Notes: generated by a model from the letters alone, not told the origin. A stretch of 64,000 nt of DNA from CAYLHX01 sp964383675 (GCA_964383675.1 CAYLHX010000002.1:19896-83895); one strand, 5' to 3'. Shown: positions 26,363 to 35,624, counted from the stretch's first letter. Translations and numbers: made by a program.

Positions 26363-28795
26363 ATGAAAAGACTTCTCGCATCCTGGTTGGTCTCGGCTTT
26401 GCTGTTGGTTATTTTGCCGCAAGCAGTTGTTAGTGCCGATACTATCTATCTACCCAGTAAAGATAGCAGTCAATATTTACCTACCGTAAAAATTCTCACC
26501 TATTCTTTAGGATATGATGGGGAATTGGTGGCTGAAGGACTTGGCTCCGGTACCTTGATTGATAATAAGGGAACCATTCTTACCAATAATCATGTGGTTG
26601 AAAGCTACTACAATATCGGGCAGGCCGGTGACGCTTTTCAGGTTTGTCTGACTCGCAGCAATGCTACCGAAGAGCCGATTTGTGAATTTACCGCTTCTCT
26701 GGTGGCTCGCGATGAGGATCGTGATCTTGCGCTTTTAAAGATGGATCAAAAGAGTATTGTCGGGGAGAGTTTGGTGTTTGATTTTTATCTGCCTTACAAA
26801 AATGAGGGGAATTATGATATTGCTGAAGGAGTGACCGTGATTGGTTTTCCTGATGCCGGAGGTAGAACCATTACCTTTACAACCGGTGTTATCAGTGGCT
26901 ACGTGACAGAGTTTGGTGTGGATTACATTAAAACCGATGCGGCCATTTCTTTTGGTAATTCCGGCGGAACCGCCGTGGATAGTGAGGGAAATTTGATTGG
27001 TGTACCAACTCTTGGATTTACCAACGCTTACGGTGAACAGGTTTTGGGTGGACTTTTTCCCGTTAAAAATGCTGTTAGCTGGGTTGAAGCCAATGCCACA
27101 AGCGAACCCGTGATTAATGAAACAGCCACTTCAAAGCTTAAAGAAGGTGTGAAAAAGAATATTGAGGCTACCAAGACCGGTCATTATAAAAATGACTATC
27201 CGCCATATGAGATCTCTTTGGTGGACGGTTGGAAATTTGGCAACAGTTTGGAGGGGGCTTTTGAGCAGGAGCAGAGCCTTTATCCTCTTTATGGTGATGA
27301 TGCATTAATTATCTACCCGGTTGGTGAATATTCTCCGCTTTATGTGGGAGTTGGTGTCTTTGACTATGCCTTTGAAGTGGAGCTTTCCGATATTGAAAGT
27401 CTTTTCGGTGATAGTTATTACGATGACTATTCGGAAACACCGGATGAGGGAAGTGGTTTTGAGGAGGTAAAGTTGAATGATAAATATCCTGCGATGAAGG
27501 ATTCCTATGAGTATTATGATTGGTATTACGGAATCTATATTAACGCGGTTACTTATTATATACCTTACGGAGATAAGGTGATTAGTGTCTTCTATGACTA
27601 TGCCGAAGAGGATGCCGATCGTTTGGCTGAGGTGGAGGAGATTATAGCTTCCTTTGCGGTTGATATGAGTGCCGTTGAATTTAGTGTGGACAATGTCGTG
27701 GAGAGTGAAGATCCGAAAATCAAGGTTGTTAACGAGTTTGATGATATGTTCCTTTCCGATGAGAGTTACGAATATGATGGAGTAAATTACTTTGGCGCCT
27801 CTTTCGGTAGGAAGAACGATCCGGACTTTTACGTGGATATTTACTCAAGTACTTACTGGGATGAAACTTATGTTGATGACTTTGAAGCTTTTAAAGAGTT
27901 TACGCTTGAAGATGCGGAGAGTTGGTACGAGGTTGTGGCCAGCGGTGATTTGACCGTGGATGGTCACAAAGGCTTCTTCTATACCGATGAATATGACGAT
28001 TATTACGGGAAGTATGTTTACACAACTATCTATATTGAAAACGATAGTGATAGTTACTTTACAATTTATACTTCCAGCGGAGAGGAAGGTTTTGAGGAAA
28101 ATTTAAAGACTATGGTGAGTATTTTGAAAAAAGTTGAATTGAGCAATGACGGTGCCGGGAAATATTCAATTCCGGATTTTTATACCGGTCAAAGCTCCAG
28201 CAAACCAAAATCGCTACAGGATATTGAGAACTATATTTATGAATACAATATAGAAAATCTTGATAAGGCCGGTGCTTTCGGGGAAAATGCCCCCGCCTTC
28301 TTTAATCCGGCGGGTCCAATTCTGCGTGAGAGTTTTGTGGTGTGGGCGGTTAAGAGTTTGAGCGGTACTGCGGCTGAGGATTTTGCTACTTTTGAGTCCG
28401 AATACGATGGTTGTGGCAGTAAATGTTTTGCCGACTATGATTACTCTTCGGCCAATGCGGTTTATATCGATTACGCTCATGAAAAAGGAGCCATTGGAGG
28501 TATGGCTGCGGATGGGAACTATTATTTCCGTGCCGGTGAACAAACTTCACTGATGGCTGCCTTGAAGATTATCTTTGAGCTTTATGACTATGAAGTTTGG
28601 CAAGCTCCGGATTTTGTGCCTTGGTACGTACCTTATCTGCATTTGGGGTATGTAAATTATGTGATACCTTATGGCGTGTCCGATGCCAATTACCTGCTAA
28701 CCAGAGGAGAAGGGGTTTATATTATCGATACTATCCGTTATGCCAATGAAGATTATTACTATGATGATTACTATTACGAAGATTATTGGTATTAA
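26363..28795 (+). CDS. Large secreted trypsin-like (DegP-type) serine protease with SLH-like C-terminus
   Basis: 810 residues. A signal peptide (1-25, ending VVSADT) precedes a trypsin-like domain with His77 (NNHVVE), Asp121 (RDLALL) and Ser200 (GNSGG). No PDZ domain is evident. Residues 290-640 hold two copies of a Tyr/Asp-rich module (YPLYGDDALIIYPVGEYSP; then DPDFYVDIYSSTYWDETY). Residues 670-790 resemble degenerate SLH repeats. The last 16 residues are almost all Tyr, Asp and Glu. It is presumably displayed on the surface. Confidence 0.82.
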   Translation: MKRLLASWLVSALLLVILPQAVVSADTIYLPSKDSSQYLPTVKILTYSLGYDGELVAEGLGSGTLIDNKGTILTNNHVVESYYNIGQAGDAFQVCLTRSNATEEPICEFTASLVARDEDRDLALLKMDQKSIVGESLVFDFYLPYKNEGNYDIAEGVTVIGFPDAGGRTITFTTGVISGYVTEFGVDYIKTDAAISFGNSGGTAVDSEGNLIGVPTLGFTNAYGEQVLGGLFPVKNAVSWVEANATSEPVINETATSKLKEGVKKNIEATKTGHYKNDYPPYEISLVDGWKFGNSLEGAFEQEQSLYPLYGDDALIIYPVGEYSPLYVGVGVFDYAFEVELSDIESLFGDSYYDDYSETPDEGSGFEEVKLNDKYPAMKDSYEYYDWYYGIYINAVTYYIPYGDKVISVFYDYAEEDADRLAEVEEIIASFAVDMSAVEFSVDNVVESEDPKIKVVNEFDDMFLSDESYEYDGVNYFGASFGRKNDPDFYVDIYSSTYWDETYVDDFEAFKEFTLEDAESWYEVVASGDLTVDGHKGFFYTDEYDDYYGKYVYTTIYIENDSDSYFTIYTSSGEEGFEENLKTMVSILKKVELSNDGAGKYSIPDFYTGQSSSKPKSLQDIENYIYEYNIENLDKAGAFGENAPAFFNPAGPILRESFVVWAVKSLSGTAAEDFATFESEYDGCGSKCFADYDYSSANAVYIDYAHEKGAIGGMAADGNYYFRAGEQTSLMAALKIIFELYDYEVWQAPDFVPWYVPYLHLGYVNYVIPYGVSDANYLLTRGEGVYIIDTIRYANEDYYYDDYYYEDYWY

Positions 28796-28830
28796 GAGAA
28801 TTTGAAACATATTGACTAAAATGCAAGATG

Positions 28831-28867
28831 AAACCGAGTTGTAGAAAATTCCTACAACTCGGTTTTT
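28831..28867 (+). terminator. Intrinsic terminator after the protease gene
   Basis: A 14-bp perfect stem (arms 28831-28844 and 28852-28865) with a 7-nt loop ends in a run of T. The A-rich 5' arm would also make it work on the opposite strand. Distance to the protease stop is 35 bp. Confidence 0.85.
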
Positions 28868-29010
28868 GGTTGAGAATTTTCTCAGTGTTACAGATGGGTT
28901 TTGCAGTGCGTAAAGATGGCCGACATCTGAGTTTTGCTTTTGTTTTGGCTCTTGCTAAACCTTGTCGATATTTATTATTAGTAGAGCATGTATTTTTTAA
29001 ACTTTAAGTT

Positions 29011-30555
29011 ATGGAGCATATAGTTTCAAAAGGTGGTGCCAAAATCGGGGTGGATAATGGTCACAGGGAGATTCATGGACGTGAGAGGGATTATGGAAAT
29101 ATTTTGTGGAAACAGTCACACCTGCTTGATTTGTCCTATCCTGAATTGGAGGAGCGAAATCTTGAAGTTAAGTCTGAGAGAGCGGCCGGTGTTACCAGTG
29201 ATGAGATGAGGGAAAAGTTTATGCGTTATCTTGCTGATGAGAAAGGAATCAAAGCAATAACCGTTTGTTTCACTAATCTTGAGGGCAAATTACAGATGCT
29301 GGATTTTGATAAAAAGTATGTTTTGAACTCTGAGGACAACCTGACTTTTGACGGATCTTCGATTATCGGTTTTACTCAATTGGCACAATCAGATTTGCGT
29401 TTACGTATCGATTGGACAAGTTTTAGATGGGTTCCTGCTGATATTTTTGGTCCAGGTAAAGTTTTGGTTTTCGGTAATGTTTGTAATGAGGATGGTAGTT
29501 ACTATCACTCTGATTTTCGTTCACAATTATTGCAATTGTGTGAAGAGTTGCGTAACAAGGAGGGGATTACGGTCAATGTGGCTCCGGAGATCGAAGGTTT
29601 CTTGTTTAAGAGTCCGAAAGCCGAGCAGACTTTTGATGAGAAGGAAGGGTTTGAGTTGGCTACCATGAGTGGCTACTTTAACTCTTTGCCTCAAGATATG
29701 CTCAGACTTTACATCGACAAGTTTGCCGAGGTGCAGAGAGCTTTGGGCTTCGAGAATGAAAAGGATCATCCCGAGGTTGCTCCGGCCCAATTTGAGCTTA
29801 ATTTCCGTTTTACCGGCGCTTTGGATACTGCCGATCAGGTTCAGCTTTATAAACTTATCGCTCGTCAGGTGGCTAAATCTATGGGGTTGACCGCTTGTTT
29901 CTTGCCTAAGCCGATTCAAGGGTTGAACGGTAGCGGTATGCACACCAATATGTCTTTCTCAAAAGATGGTGTAAATACCTTCTATGACGCTGCCGGAGAA
30001 AACAATCTATCCGAAGTTGCCCGCCGTTTTGTGACCGGTATTTTGTCTGAAGCGAAGGAGATTTGTTTGATTATGAATCCTTCCGTAAATGCTTACAGGA
30101 GGTTGGATCCTAATTTTGAAGCGCCAAATGAAATTAAATACTCTGCAATTGATCGTGGTTCCATGATCAGAATCCCTATGGGTAATGCCAAGAGCGCGCG
30201 TGTAGAGGTTAGAACCGTTGCACCGGATGCTAACCCATACCTATGTTTCTATGCCTTGATTAAAGCCGGACTGAAAGGAGTTAACGCCAGCGATGCGGAT
30301 TTGAAGGAGATGGAAGATAAGGCCTACGGCCATGGAGTTGAGAAATTGCCTGGAGATATTTATGAAGCTTTGGAGCACTTTGTTGGCAGTTCTTACATGA
30401 GAGAGATTATGGGTGAGGAAAATCATGATAAGTATGGAGAAATTAAGAATGATGTAGCAGCCAGGTCTCCCAGACAGCTTGGAACAAAGGTTAAGAATCG
30501 TGAGGTTTGGGATCATCATGAAATTACCAACCAATTGTTGAAGGCTGATTTTTAG
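29011..30555 (+). CDS. glnA: Glutamine synthetase (GS type I fold)
   Basis: 514 residues. ATP-dependent synthesis of glutamine from glutamate and ammonia. Family blocks: FDGSSIIGF near 110; a metal-binding EIEGF; NGSGMHTNMS; NPSVNAYRRLDPNFEAP; and the active-site arginine block EVRTVAPDANPYLCF. The Tyr adenylylation motif (NLYDLP) is absent. An about 68-residue N-terminal extension precedes the normal start; an internal start at the ATG for MREKFMRYL is possible. The 143-nt upstream region has a CAGATG/CATCTG stem and no clear promoter. Confidence 0.92.
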   Translation: MEHIVSKGGAKIGVDNGHREIHGRERDYGNILWKQSHLLDLSYPELEERNLEVKSERAAGVTSDEMREKFMRYLADEKGIKAITVCFTNLEGKLQMLDFDKKYVLNSEDNLTFDGSSIIGFTQLAQSDLRLRIDWTSFRWVPADIFGPGKVLVFGNVCNEDGSYYHSDFRSQLLQLCEELRNKEGITVNVAPEIEGFLFKSPKAEQTFDEKEGFELATMSGYFNSLPQDMLRLYIDKFAEVQRALGFENEKDHPEVAPAQFELNFRFTGALDTADQVQLYKLIARQVAKSMGLTACFLPKPIQGLNGSGMHTNMSFSKDGVNTFYDAAGENNLSEVARRFVTGILSEAKEICLIMNPSVNAYRRLDPNFEAPNEIKYSAIDRGSMIRIPMGNAKSARVEVRTVAPDANPYLCFYALIKAGLKGVNASDADLKEMEDKAYGHGVEKLPGDIYEALEHFVGSSYMREIMGEENHDKYGEIKNDVAARSPRQLGTKVKNREVWDHHEITNQLLKADF

Positions 30556-30578
30556 TGAGATTTTGTTTTAGTTAGAGT

Positions 30579-30609
30579 GAAAAAGTTCTCCTCAAAGGAG
30601 AGCTTTTTC
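30579..30609 (+). terminator. Intrinsic terminator after glnA
   Basis: AAAAAGTTCTCCT and AGGAGAGCTTTTT form an imperfect stem around a CAA loop, followed by a T-rich run. It lies about 25 bp after the glnA stop. Confidence 0.8.
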
Positions 30610-30749
30610 TTGTTTGATGACTTCACCGTAATGGCTTCGGTGCCTTTATAAAGGGGTATTTTGTTTGTTGTTAGACATCGTTTTAGCATTTGCTGGCAAG
30701 CATTATGGATATTTGGCATAGTGCTCTCCTATCTTTTAATTCAAAAATC

Positions 30750-31400
30750 ATGGCTTTATTAGCTGCTGCTACCCCAGCTTCAGGTGCGGATCAACCAACT
30801 TCGATTGATCGTTCAGAGGCTTTTACTCAATTGCAAGCCGATGCCAGAACTATTTTTATCCAGGAGGGAGATAATCCGGTCAAGACTTGTGAGGTTTTGG
30901 GTATTTCATTTCAGAATCTTTTAGAGGGTTGTGTTGACCCAGCTGCCTCCCATGACACTTTGGTTTTTCAAATAGCTAAGATGATGGAGGGAGGCGACTT
31001 ACAAAGTTATTACGCTCAGGCTGAAGCTATGTTGGCCAGAGTTGGTGGGGATTATGAACAGTTGCCACATGTGTTGGGGGTTAGTGGCGAGGAGTTGTTT
31101 GGGCAACATAGCTCTTCTTTACGTCCGGAAGTGAAATTGTGGAGAGTGGCCGGGATGCTTAGAAACATGCATTCGGGAGTTTATTATCATGGAATTGCCG
31201 CAAACATGATGAGTGGATTTGAGGGTGATGCAGCTTCTGTTGCCGCAGCGATTTCTGAGAAGTTGGGAGCACAGATTACCGTGCCGGATGAGTTGAGAGG
31301 ACGTGAGGTTATGGCACGCGAATTTGTGAGAGCCAGAGCTGCTCAGGTTTTGCAGCTTGCTGATTGGCAGCCACATGAGCTTAACGGCTTTACCGATTAG
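30750..31400 (+). CDS. Hypothetical alpha-helical repeat protein
   Basis: 216 residues from ATG 30750 (A-rich leader); ATG 30705 and TTG 30690 are in-frame alternatives. Three related helical units are visible, each with a hydrophobic helix, a Gly-containing turn and an L-G-(I/V)-S-x-x-x-L-(L/F)-x-G element (LGISFQNLLEG, LGVSGEELFG and a weaker third). Ala/Glu-rich and soluble. Family unknown. The HTH-like LGIS/LGVS elements hint at a binding role, but that is only a guess. It lies between glnA and the leu operon promoter. Confidence 0.6.
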   Translation: MALLAAATPASGADQPTSIDRSEAFTQLQADARTIFIQEGDNPVKTCEVLGISFQNLLEGCVDPAASHDTLVFQIAKMMEGGDLQSYYAQAEAMLARVGGDYEQLPHVLGVSGEELFGQHSSSLRPEVKLWRVAGMLRNMHSGVYYHGIAANMMSGFEGDAASVAAAISEKLGAQITVPDELRGREVMAREFVRARAAQVLQLADWQPHELNGFTD

Positions 31401-31407
31401 TTTTTTC

Positions 31408-31436
31408 TTGACACCGGCCCTTGTTTCAAATAAAAA
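31408..31436 (+). promoter_or_regulatory. Promoter of the leucine operon
   Basis: Consensus TTGACA (31408-31413), 17 bp, TAAAAA (31431-31436, 4 of 6 matches). The predicted start near 31443 is only about 3 nt before the leader-peptide ATG at 31446. It begins 7 bp after the preceding gene. Confidence 0.7.
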
Positions 31437-31445
31437 TTAGTGACG

Positions 31446-31511
31446 ATGAATACAAACGTTGTCACAACCGGTGCCCAAAATCTGCTGCTACTAGTACTGC
31501 TAGTGGTGTAG
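31446..31511 (+). CDS. leuL: Leucine operon leader peptide (21 aa)
   Basis: ATG 31446 to TAG 31511. The peptide begins MNTNVVTTGAQN and ends LLLLVLLVV directly before the stop: six Leu and three Val in the last nine codons. Four of these codons are CTG/CTA in a row, and CTA appears uncommon in the neighbouring genes. Ribosome stalling here under leucine (or valine) shortage would expose the antiterminator that follows. The design parallels enterobacterial leuL, although the sequence is unrelated. Confidence 0.88.
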   Translation: MNTNVVTTGAQNLLLLVLLVV

Positions 31512-31573
31512 GTTTTGGCGTATGTGTTGAGATAATTTGAGAACACTGTCGCCAAAGGACAGTGTCTTTTTTT
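31475..31573 (+). promoter_or_regulatory. Leucine attenuator: alternative RNA hairpins
   Basis: Arms visible in order: 1, CCAAAA (31475-31480), in the leader codons; 2, TTTTGG plus the overlapping GGCGTATGTGTT (31513-31528); 3, AACACTGTCGCC (31542-31553); 4, GACAGTGT (31558-31565). Pairing 1:2 leaves 3:4 free to form the terminator. A ribosome stalled on the Leu codons covers arm 1, so 2:3 (GGCG/CGCC and GTGTT/AACAC around a 3-nt internal loop) can form and block 3:4. The state is inferred from complementarity alone. Confidence 0.8.
31543..31573 (+). terminator. Attenuator terminator before leuC
   Basis: ACACTGTC (31543-31550) and GACAGTGT (31558-31565) pair perfectly over 8 bp with a 7-nt loop, then C and seven T (31567-31573). 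It ends 12 nt before the leuC ATG at 31586. Confidence 0.88.
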
Positions 31574-31585
31574 ATAAAAAATTTT

Positions 31586-32965
31586 ATGGCAAAAAATATT
31601 ATTGAAAAAATCTGGCGGGAGCATGTGGTGAAAGCTAAGAGGGGATATCCTGATATTTTAGCCATAGATTTGCATTTAATTCACGAGGTGACTTCTCCGC
31701 AGGCTTTTGATTTGTTACGAGAGCGGGGGTTGGAAGTCCATGATGTTTCCAGATGCGTTGCCACTTTGGATCATAACATTTCTACGAGCTTGAATCGTCT
31801 TATTGATACCAATCCTACTTCAAAAAATCAGATTGAAGCTTTGCGTAAAAACTGTAGAGATTTTGGTGTACAGCTTTTAGATATGGAAAGCGGCAGGCAG
31901 GGAATTGTGCATGTGATTGGTCCGGAATTGGGATTAACACAGCCGGGTATGACCATTGTTTGCGGTGATAGCCATACCTCTACTCACGGAGCTTTTGGGG
32001 CTTTGGCTTTTGGAATCGGGACTACGGAAGTGGGTCATGTTTTGGCCACCGGTTGTATGTTGCAGAATAAACCGAAGACTATGAAGGTTGTATTTCATGG
32101 CAAGAGATCTAAAGGCGTAACTGCTAAAGATTTGATTTTGAAGTTGATTGCCGAGATTGGAGTGGCCGGAGGAGCGGGTTATGTAATTGAATATACCGGT
32201 GAGTCTATTTCTGCTCTGACCATGGAGGAAAGAATGACGATTTGTAATATGAGTATTGAATGTGGGGCGCGCGCCGGGCTTATTGCGCCCGATAAGGTGA
32301 CTTTCGGGTATATCCAGGGGCGGGCCTGTGCGCCGAAGGGGAGAGACTGGGCGCGCGCCCTTAAGTATTGGAATTCTTTAGCTAGTGATAAAGCGTCTAA
32401 ATACGACAAAGTTGTGGAGATAGATATAACGAATATGTCACCCATGGTTACCTGGGGTATTAATCCCGGTCAGGCGATTGGGATAGATGATTTTGTTCCA
32501 AAAATTATTGATGATTCAATAAGGAAAGCTTTAGAGTACGTGAAATTGCGAGATGGTGAGAAAATTGAGGGTACGAAAATAGATTATGTTTTTATCGGTT
32601 CCTGCACCAATGCTCGCATCTCTGATTTACGCCAGGCGGCAGAGATCTTTAAGGATAAGAAAGTTGCTGAGGGTGTGAGAGCCTATGTTGTTCCGGGTTC
32701 TGAGCAGGTAAAAATGATGGCGGTCGCCGAGGGATTGGATCAGGTGTTTATTGAGGCCGGTGCGGAGTTTAGAAACCCCGGCTGCAGTATGTGTCTGGCT
32801 ATGAATGATGACAAAGTACCCGAAGGTAAAAGATGTGCCAGTACCAGTAATCGCAATTTTGTTGGTCGTCAGGGCAAGGGGTCAATAACTCATTTGATGA
32901 GCCCGATCATGGCGGCGGCGGCGGCGATTACCGGTGAAATTACCGATGTGCGCAGGTTGCTGTGA
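31586..32965 (+). CDS. leuC: 3-isopropylmalate dehydratase, large subunit
   Basis: 459 residues. With LeuD it isomerises 2- to 3-isopropylmalate using a 4Fe-4S cluster. GDSHTSTHGAFGALAFGIGT and NPGCSMCLAMN supply substrate and cluster residues, and GSCTNARISD gives a third cluster cysteine. The ATG at 31586 is chosen because an earlier in-frame ATG lies inside the attenuator terminator. First structural gene of leuCDB-ilvE-leuA. The clustering in one attenuated operon indicates a dedicated leucine pathway. Confidence 0.96.
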   Translation: MAKNIIEKIWREHVVKAKRGYPDILAIDLHLIHEVTSPQAFDLLRERGLEVHDVSRCVATLDHNISTSLNRLIDTNPTSKNQIEALRKNCRDFGVQLLDMESGRQGIVHVIGPELGLTQPGMTIVCGDSHTSTHGAFGALAFGIGTTEVGHVLATGCMLQNKPKTMKVVFHGKRSKGVTAKDLILKLIAEIGVAGGAGYVIEYTGESISALTMEERMTICNMSIECGARAGLIAPDKVTFGYIQGRACAPKGRDWARALKYWNSLASDKASKYDKVVEIDITNMSPMVTWGINPGQAIGIDDFVPKIIDDSIRKALEYVKLRDGEKIEGTKIDYVFIGSCTNARISDLRQAAEIFKDKKVAEGVRAYVVPGSEQVKMMAVAEGLDQVFIEAGAEFRNPGCSMCLAMNDDKVPEGKRCASTSNRNFVGRQGKGSITHLMSPIMAAAAAITGEITDVRRLL

Positions 32966-33031
32966 CGCCCAGCGTCATAATATTAATTCAAAAACAACCA
33001 TTATTAATTAGAACTTAAATATTTAGAAATC

Positions 33032-33625
33032 ATGAAAATCATAAAATCAAAAATTATTTCCTTGAATCGTAAAGATATCGACACCGATTTAATTATTCCC
33101 GCCGACTTTTTAAAGATCACGACCAAAGATGGTTTGGGTAAGCATGTTTTTGAGCGTTTGAGATCAATGGATCCCGCTTTTCCCTTCAATTTGCCAAAAT
33201 ATCGGGGTGCAAAGATTTTGGTGACCGGAGAGAATTTTGGCTGTGGCAGTTCGCGTGAGCATGCCGCCTGGGCGCTTCGCGATTGGGGAATTCGCGTGGT
33301 CATTGCCCCCTCTTTTGCCGACATATTTTTTAACAATTCGATGAAGAATGGAATTTTGCCTATAAAACTTTCCACTGAAGTAATTGATAAAATTTTTAGT
33401 GAAGAGTTGGCCAGCGGTAATTATGTTATTGAGGTGGATTTGCCAAATCAGAGGGTCATTCTAAATGATGAGGAGGTTCATGAATTTCAGATCGATTCTT
33501 ATCGCAAAGAATGTTTAATTAAAGAGATCGATGATATGGATTATTTGATCGATAATATCGATGCAATTAAGAAGTATGATAAGAAACATAGTCAGCATAT
33601 ATTTTTTGATACCACCAAAATATGA
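33032..33625 (+). CDS. leuD: 3-isopropylmalate dehydratase, small subunit
   Basis: 197 residues. The aconitase swivel domain shows DIDTDLIIPADF, the ENFGCGSSREHAAWAL loop and FADIFFNNS. It completes the LeuCD enzyme. It follows leuC by 66 bp, the largest gap in the operon, in which nothing notable was seen, and overlaps leuB by 4 bp. Confidence 0.95.
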   Translation: MKIIKSKIISLNRKDIDTDLIIPADFLKITTKDGLGKHVFERLRSMDPAFPFNLPKYRGAKILVTGENFGCGSSREHAAWALRDWGIRVVIAPSFADIFFNNSMKNGILPIKLSTEVIDKIFSEELASGNYVIEVDLPNQRVILNDEEVHEFQIDSYRKECLIKEIDDMDYLIDNIDAIKKYDKKHSQHIFFDTTKI

Positions 33626-34692
33626 AAAAAAAGATAGCGGTTTTGGCCGGTGATGGCATTGGTCCCGAAATTATGGAAGAGGCGGTGAAGGTGCTTTCGG
33701 CGGTGGAAGAGAAATTTGGTCATCAATTTGAATTTACCAATGCCTTGATTGGTGGAGCGGCCTTCGAGCAGGATGGCGAGCATTTTCCTGAAAGTACCAA
33801 AAATATCTGTCGTGAATCCGATGCTATTTTATTCGGTTCGGTTGGTGGCCCTATCGATAAGCAAATGGAGGCTAAGTGGAAGGATTGTGAAACCAATGCA
33901 CTGCTTGGAATTCGTAAATATTTCCATTTCAATATTAATTTACGTCCAGTAAAAATTTATGAATCTTTGAATGATATAGGTGTTTTACGTGAAGAGATTG
34001 TTGAAAGGGGAATTGATATTATGTGCGTTCGCGAACTTTCGGGCGGAATCTATTTTGGCGAGCATCGTACAGAGGGAAATAAGGCTTTTGATGTAATGGA
34101 ATACGATGAACCTACTATTCGCAATGTAGCGGAAATCGCTTTTCAGACTGCCATGAAGCGCAGAAAGAAAGTTACTTCGGTTGATAAGGCCAATGTTTTG
34201 GACTGTAGTAAACTTTGGCGTAAAGTTGTGACAGAGGTGGCGGAAAAATATCCCAAGTGTGAACTTACACATATTTTGGTGGATAATTGTGCGATGCAGG
34301 TTTTGAAAAGACCTTATGATTTTGATGTATTACTGATGCCAAATATGTTTGGAGATATTATCTCCGATGAGATCAGTGTTTTTGCTGGTTCGCTGGGAAT
34401 GCTGCCATCGGCTTCATTGAATACTGAAGGTTTCGGGATGTATGAACCTTCCGGTGGAAGTGCTCAAGATATTGCCGGTAAGGAGCTGGCTAATCCGATA
34501 GGCCAGATTTTGTCGGCGGCGATGATGTTGAAATACTCTTTTGCTATGAACGAAGAGCATGATGCGATTGTGAATGCCGTGGGAAAAGCTTTGTGGGACG
34601 GTTACCGAACGGCCGATATCGCAGGCAAAGGTACTTTTGTTTCAACTACAGCCATGGGGGATGAAATAGCTCAAATAATTAACCATAAATAA
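33622..34692 (+). CDS. leuB: 3-isopropylmalate dehydrogenase
   Basis: 356 residues. NAD-dependent oxidative decarboxylation of 3-isopropylmalate. GDGIGPEI, the RELSGGIYFG active-site loop, DNCAMQVLKRPYDFDVLLMPNMFGDIISD and GSAQDIAGK match LeuB; the sequence RELSGGIYFGE distinguishes it from isocitrate dehydrogenases. ATGA overlap with leuD and TAATG overlap with ilvE. Confidence 0.95.
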   Translation: MKKKIAVLAGDGIGPEIMEEAVKVLSAVEEKFGHQFEFTNALIGGAAFEQDGEHFPESTKNICRESDAILFGSVGGPIDKQMEAKWKDCETNALLGIRKYFHFNINLRPVKIYESLNDIGVLREEIVERGIDIMCVRELSGGIYFGEHRTEGNKAFDVMEYDEPTIRNVAEIAFQTAMKRRKKVTSVDKANVLDCSKLWRKVVTEVAEKYPKCELTHILVDNCAMQVLKRPYDFDVLLMPNMFGDIISDEISVFAGSLGMLPSASLNTEGFGMYEPSGGSAQDIAGKELANPIGQILSAAMMLKYSFAMNEEHDAIVNAVGKALWDGYRTADIAGKGTFVSTTAMGDEIAQIINHK

Positions 34693-35624
34693 TGAAAGAA
34701 AGAGTAAAAACAATGATGTCCAAGGCTTATTTTAAGGGCCAGATTCAGGATTCTGAACAGTCCAAGGTGAGTATTGCCAGTCATAGTCTGCAATATGGCA
34801 CAACCGTCTTCGGTGGTATGCGCGGTTATTTGCGTGAAGGTAAGGCCAGGATGTTTAGAATTGATGACCATTTTGAACGTTTGATAAATGCCGCGAAAAT
34901 TTTCGGTATGGATTTTAAAATGGAGTTTTCAGAGTTTCAAAAAATTGTTGCCGATTTGGTTGCAGCCAATTCTCCTAAAACCGATTTTTACATTCGCCCT
35001 TTTATTTATAGCGATGATGAGGTTTTAACACCGCGCTTTAACGATATTAACTTTGATATCGCGCTTTATATGATTCCTTTGGGTGACTATTTGGACACTT
35101 CTCGTGGAATGCGACTGATGGTTTCCAGTTGGAAGAAGTTTTCCGACGCGGCGATTTCAACAAAGGCCAAGGCCGGTGGTTCTTATTTGAATTCGTCTTT
35201 GGCACGAACCGAAGCAATGCGTTGCGGCTATGATGAGGCTTTGGTTATGGATGATAATTGGAATATCGTTGAGGGCAGTGCCGAGAATTTATTGGTGGTC
35301 TACCGTGGTGATGTGATTGTCCCGGCCACTGGTAGTGCCATGTTGGAGGGGGTTACTTTACGTACCGCAATAGAGCTTTTGGAGGATCGTGGAATTAAGG
35401 TGCGCTTTGAAAAGATTGATCGATCGATGATTTATACCTGTGATGAGTTGCTCTTAACCGGTACCGGGGCGCAGATTTTGTTTGCCGAATCGGTGGATGA
35501 GCGTTTGATGGGTAAAGATGGAAAGATGGGCAAAATTTGTGAGATGTTGCGACAGGATTATGATGATTTAATTAATCGGAGGCATCCGAAAAGTGCAAAA
35601 TGGATAACCGAATTTGAAATTTAA
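34692..35624 (+). CDS. ilvE: Branched-chain amino acid aminotransferase
   Basis: 310 residues from the ATG overlapping the leuB stop; internal ATGs at 34713 and 34716 would remove seven or eight residues and fit the family start better. A PLP class IV enzyme: the Schiff-base lysine is in STKAKAGGSYLNS, with SLQYGTTVFGGMRGY and EGSAENLLVV as other signature blocks. It carries out the final transamination to Leu (and Val/Ile). Its presence between leuB and leuA completes the pathway from 2-ketoisovalerate. Confidence 0.92.
   Translation: MKERVKTMMSKAYFKGQIQDSEQSKVSIASHSLQYGTTVFGGMRGYLREGKARMFRIDDHFERLINAAKIFGMDFKMEFSEFQKIVADLVAANSPKTDFYIRPFIYSDDEVLTPRFNDINFDIALYMIPLGDYLDTSRGMRLMVSSWKKFSDAAISTKAKAGGSYLNSSLARTEAMRCGYDEALVMDDNWNIVEGSAENLLVVYRGDVIVPATGSAMLEGVTLRTAIELLEDRGIKVRFEKIDRSMIYTCDELLLTGTGAQILFAESVDERLMGKDGKMGKICEMLRQDYDDLINRRHPKSAKWITEFEI

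Noticed and set aside
31562..31585. Earlier in-frame ATG of leuC at 31562
   Set aside because: It lies inside the 3' arm of the attenuator terminator, and LeuC family members start at the later ATG.
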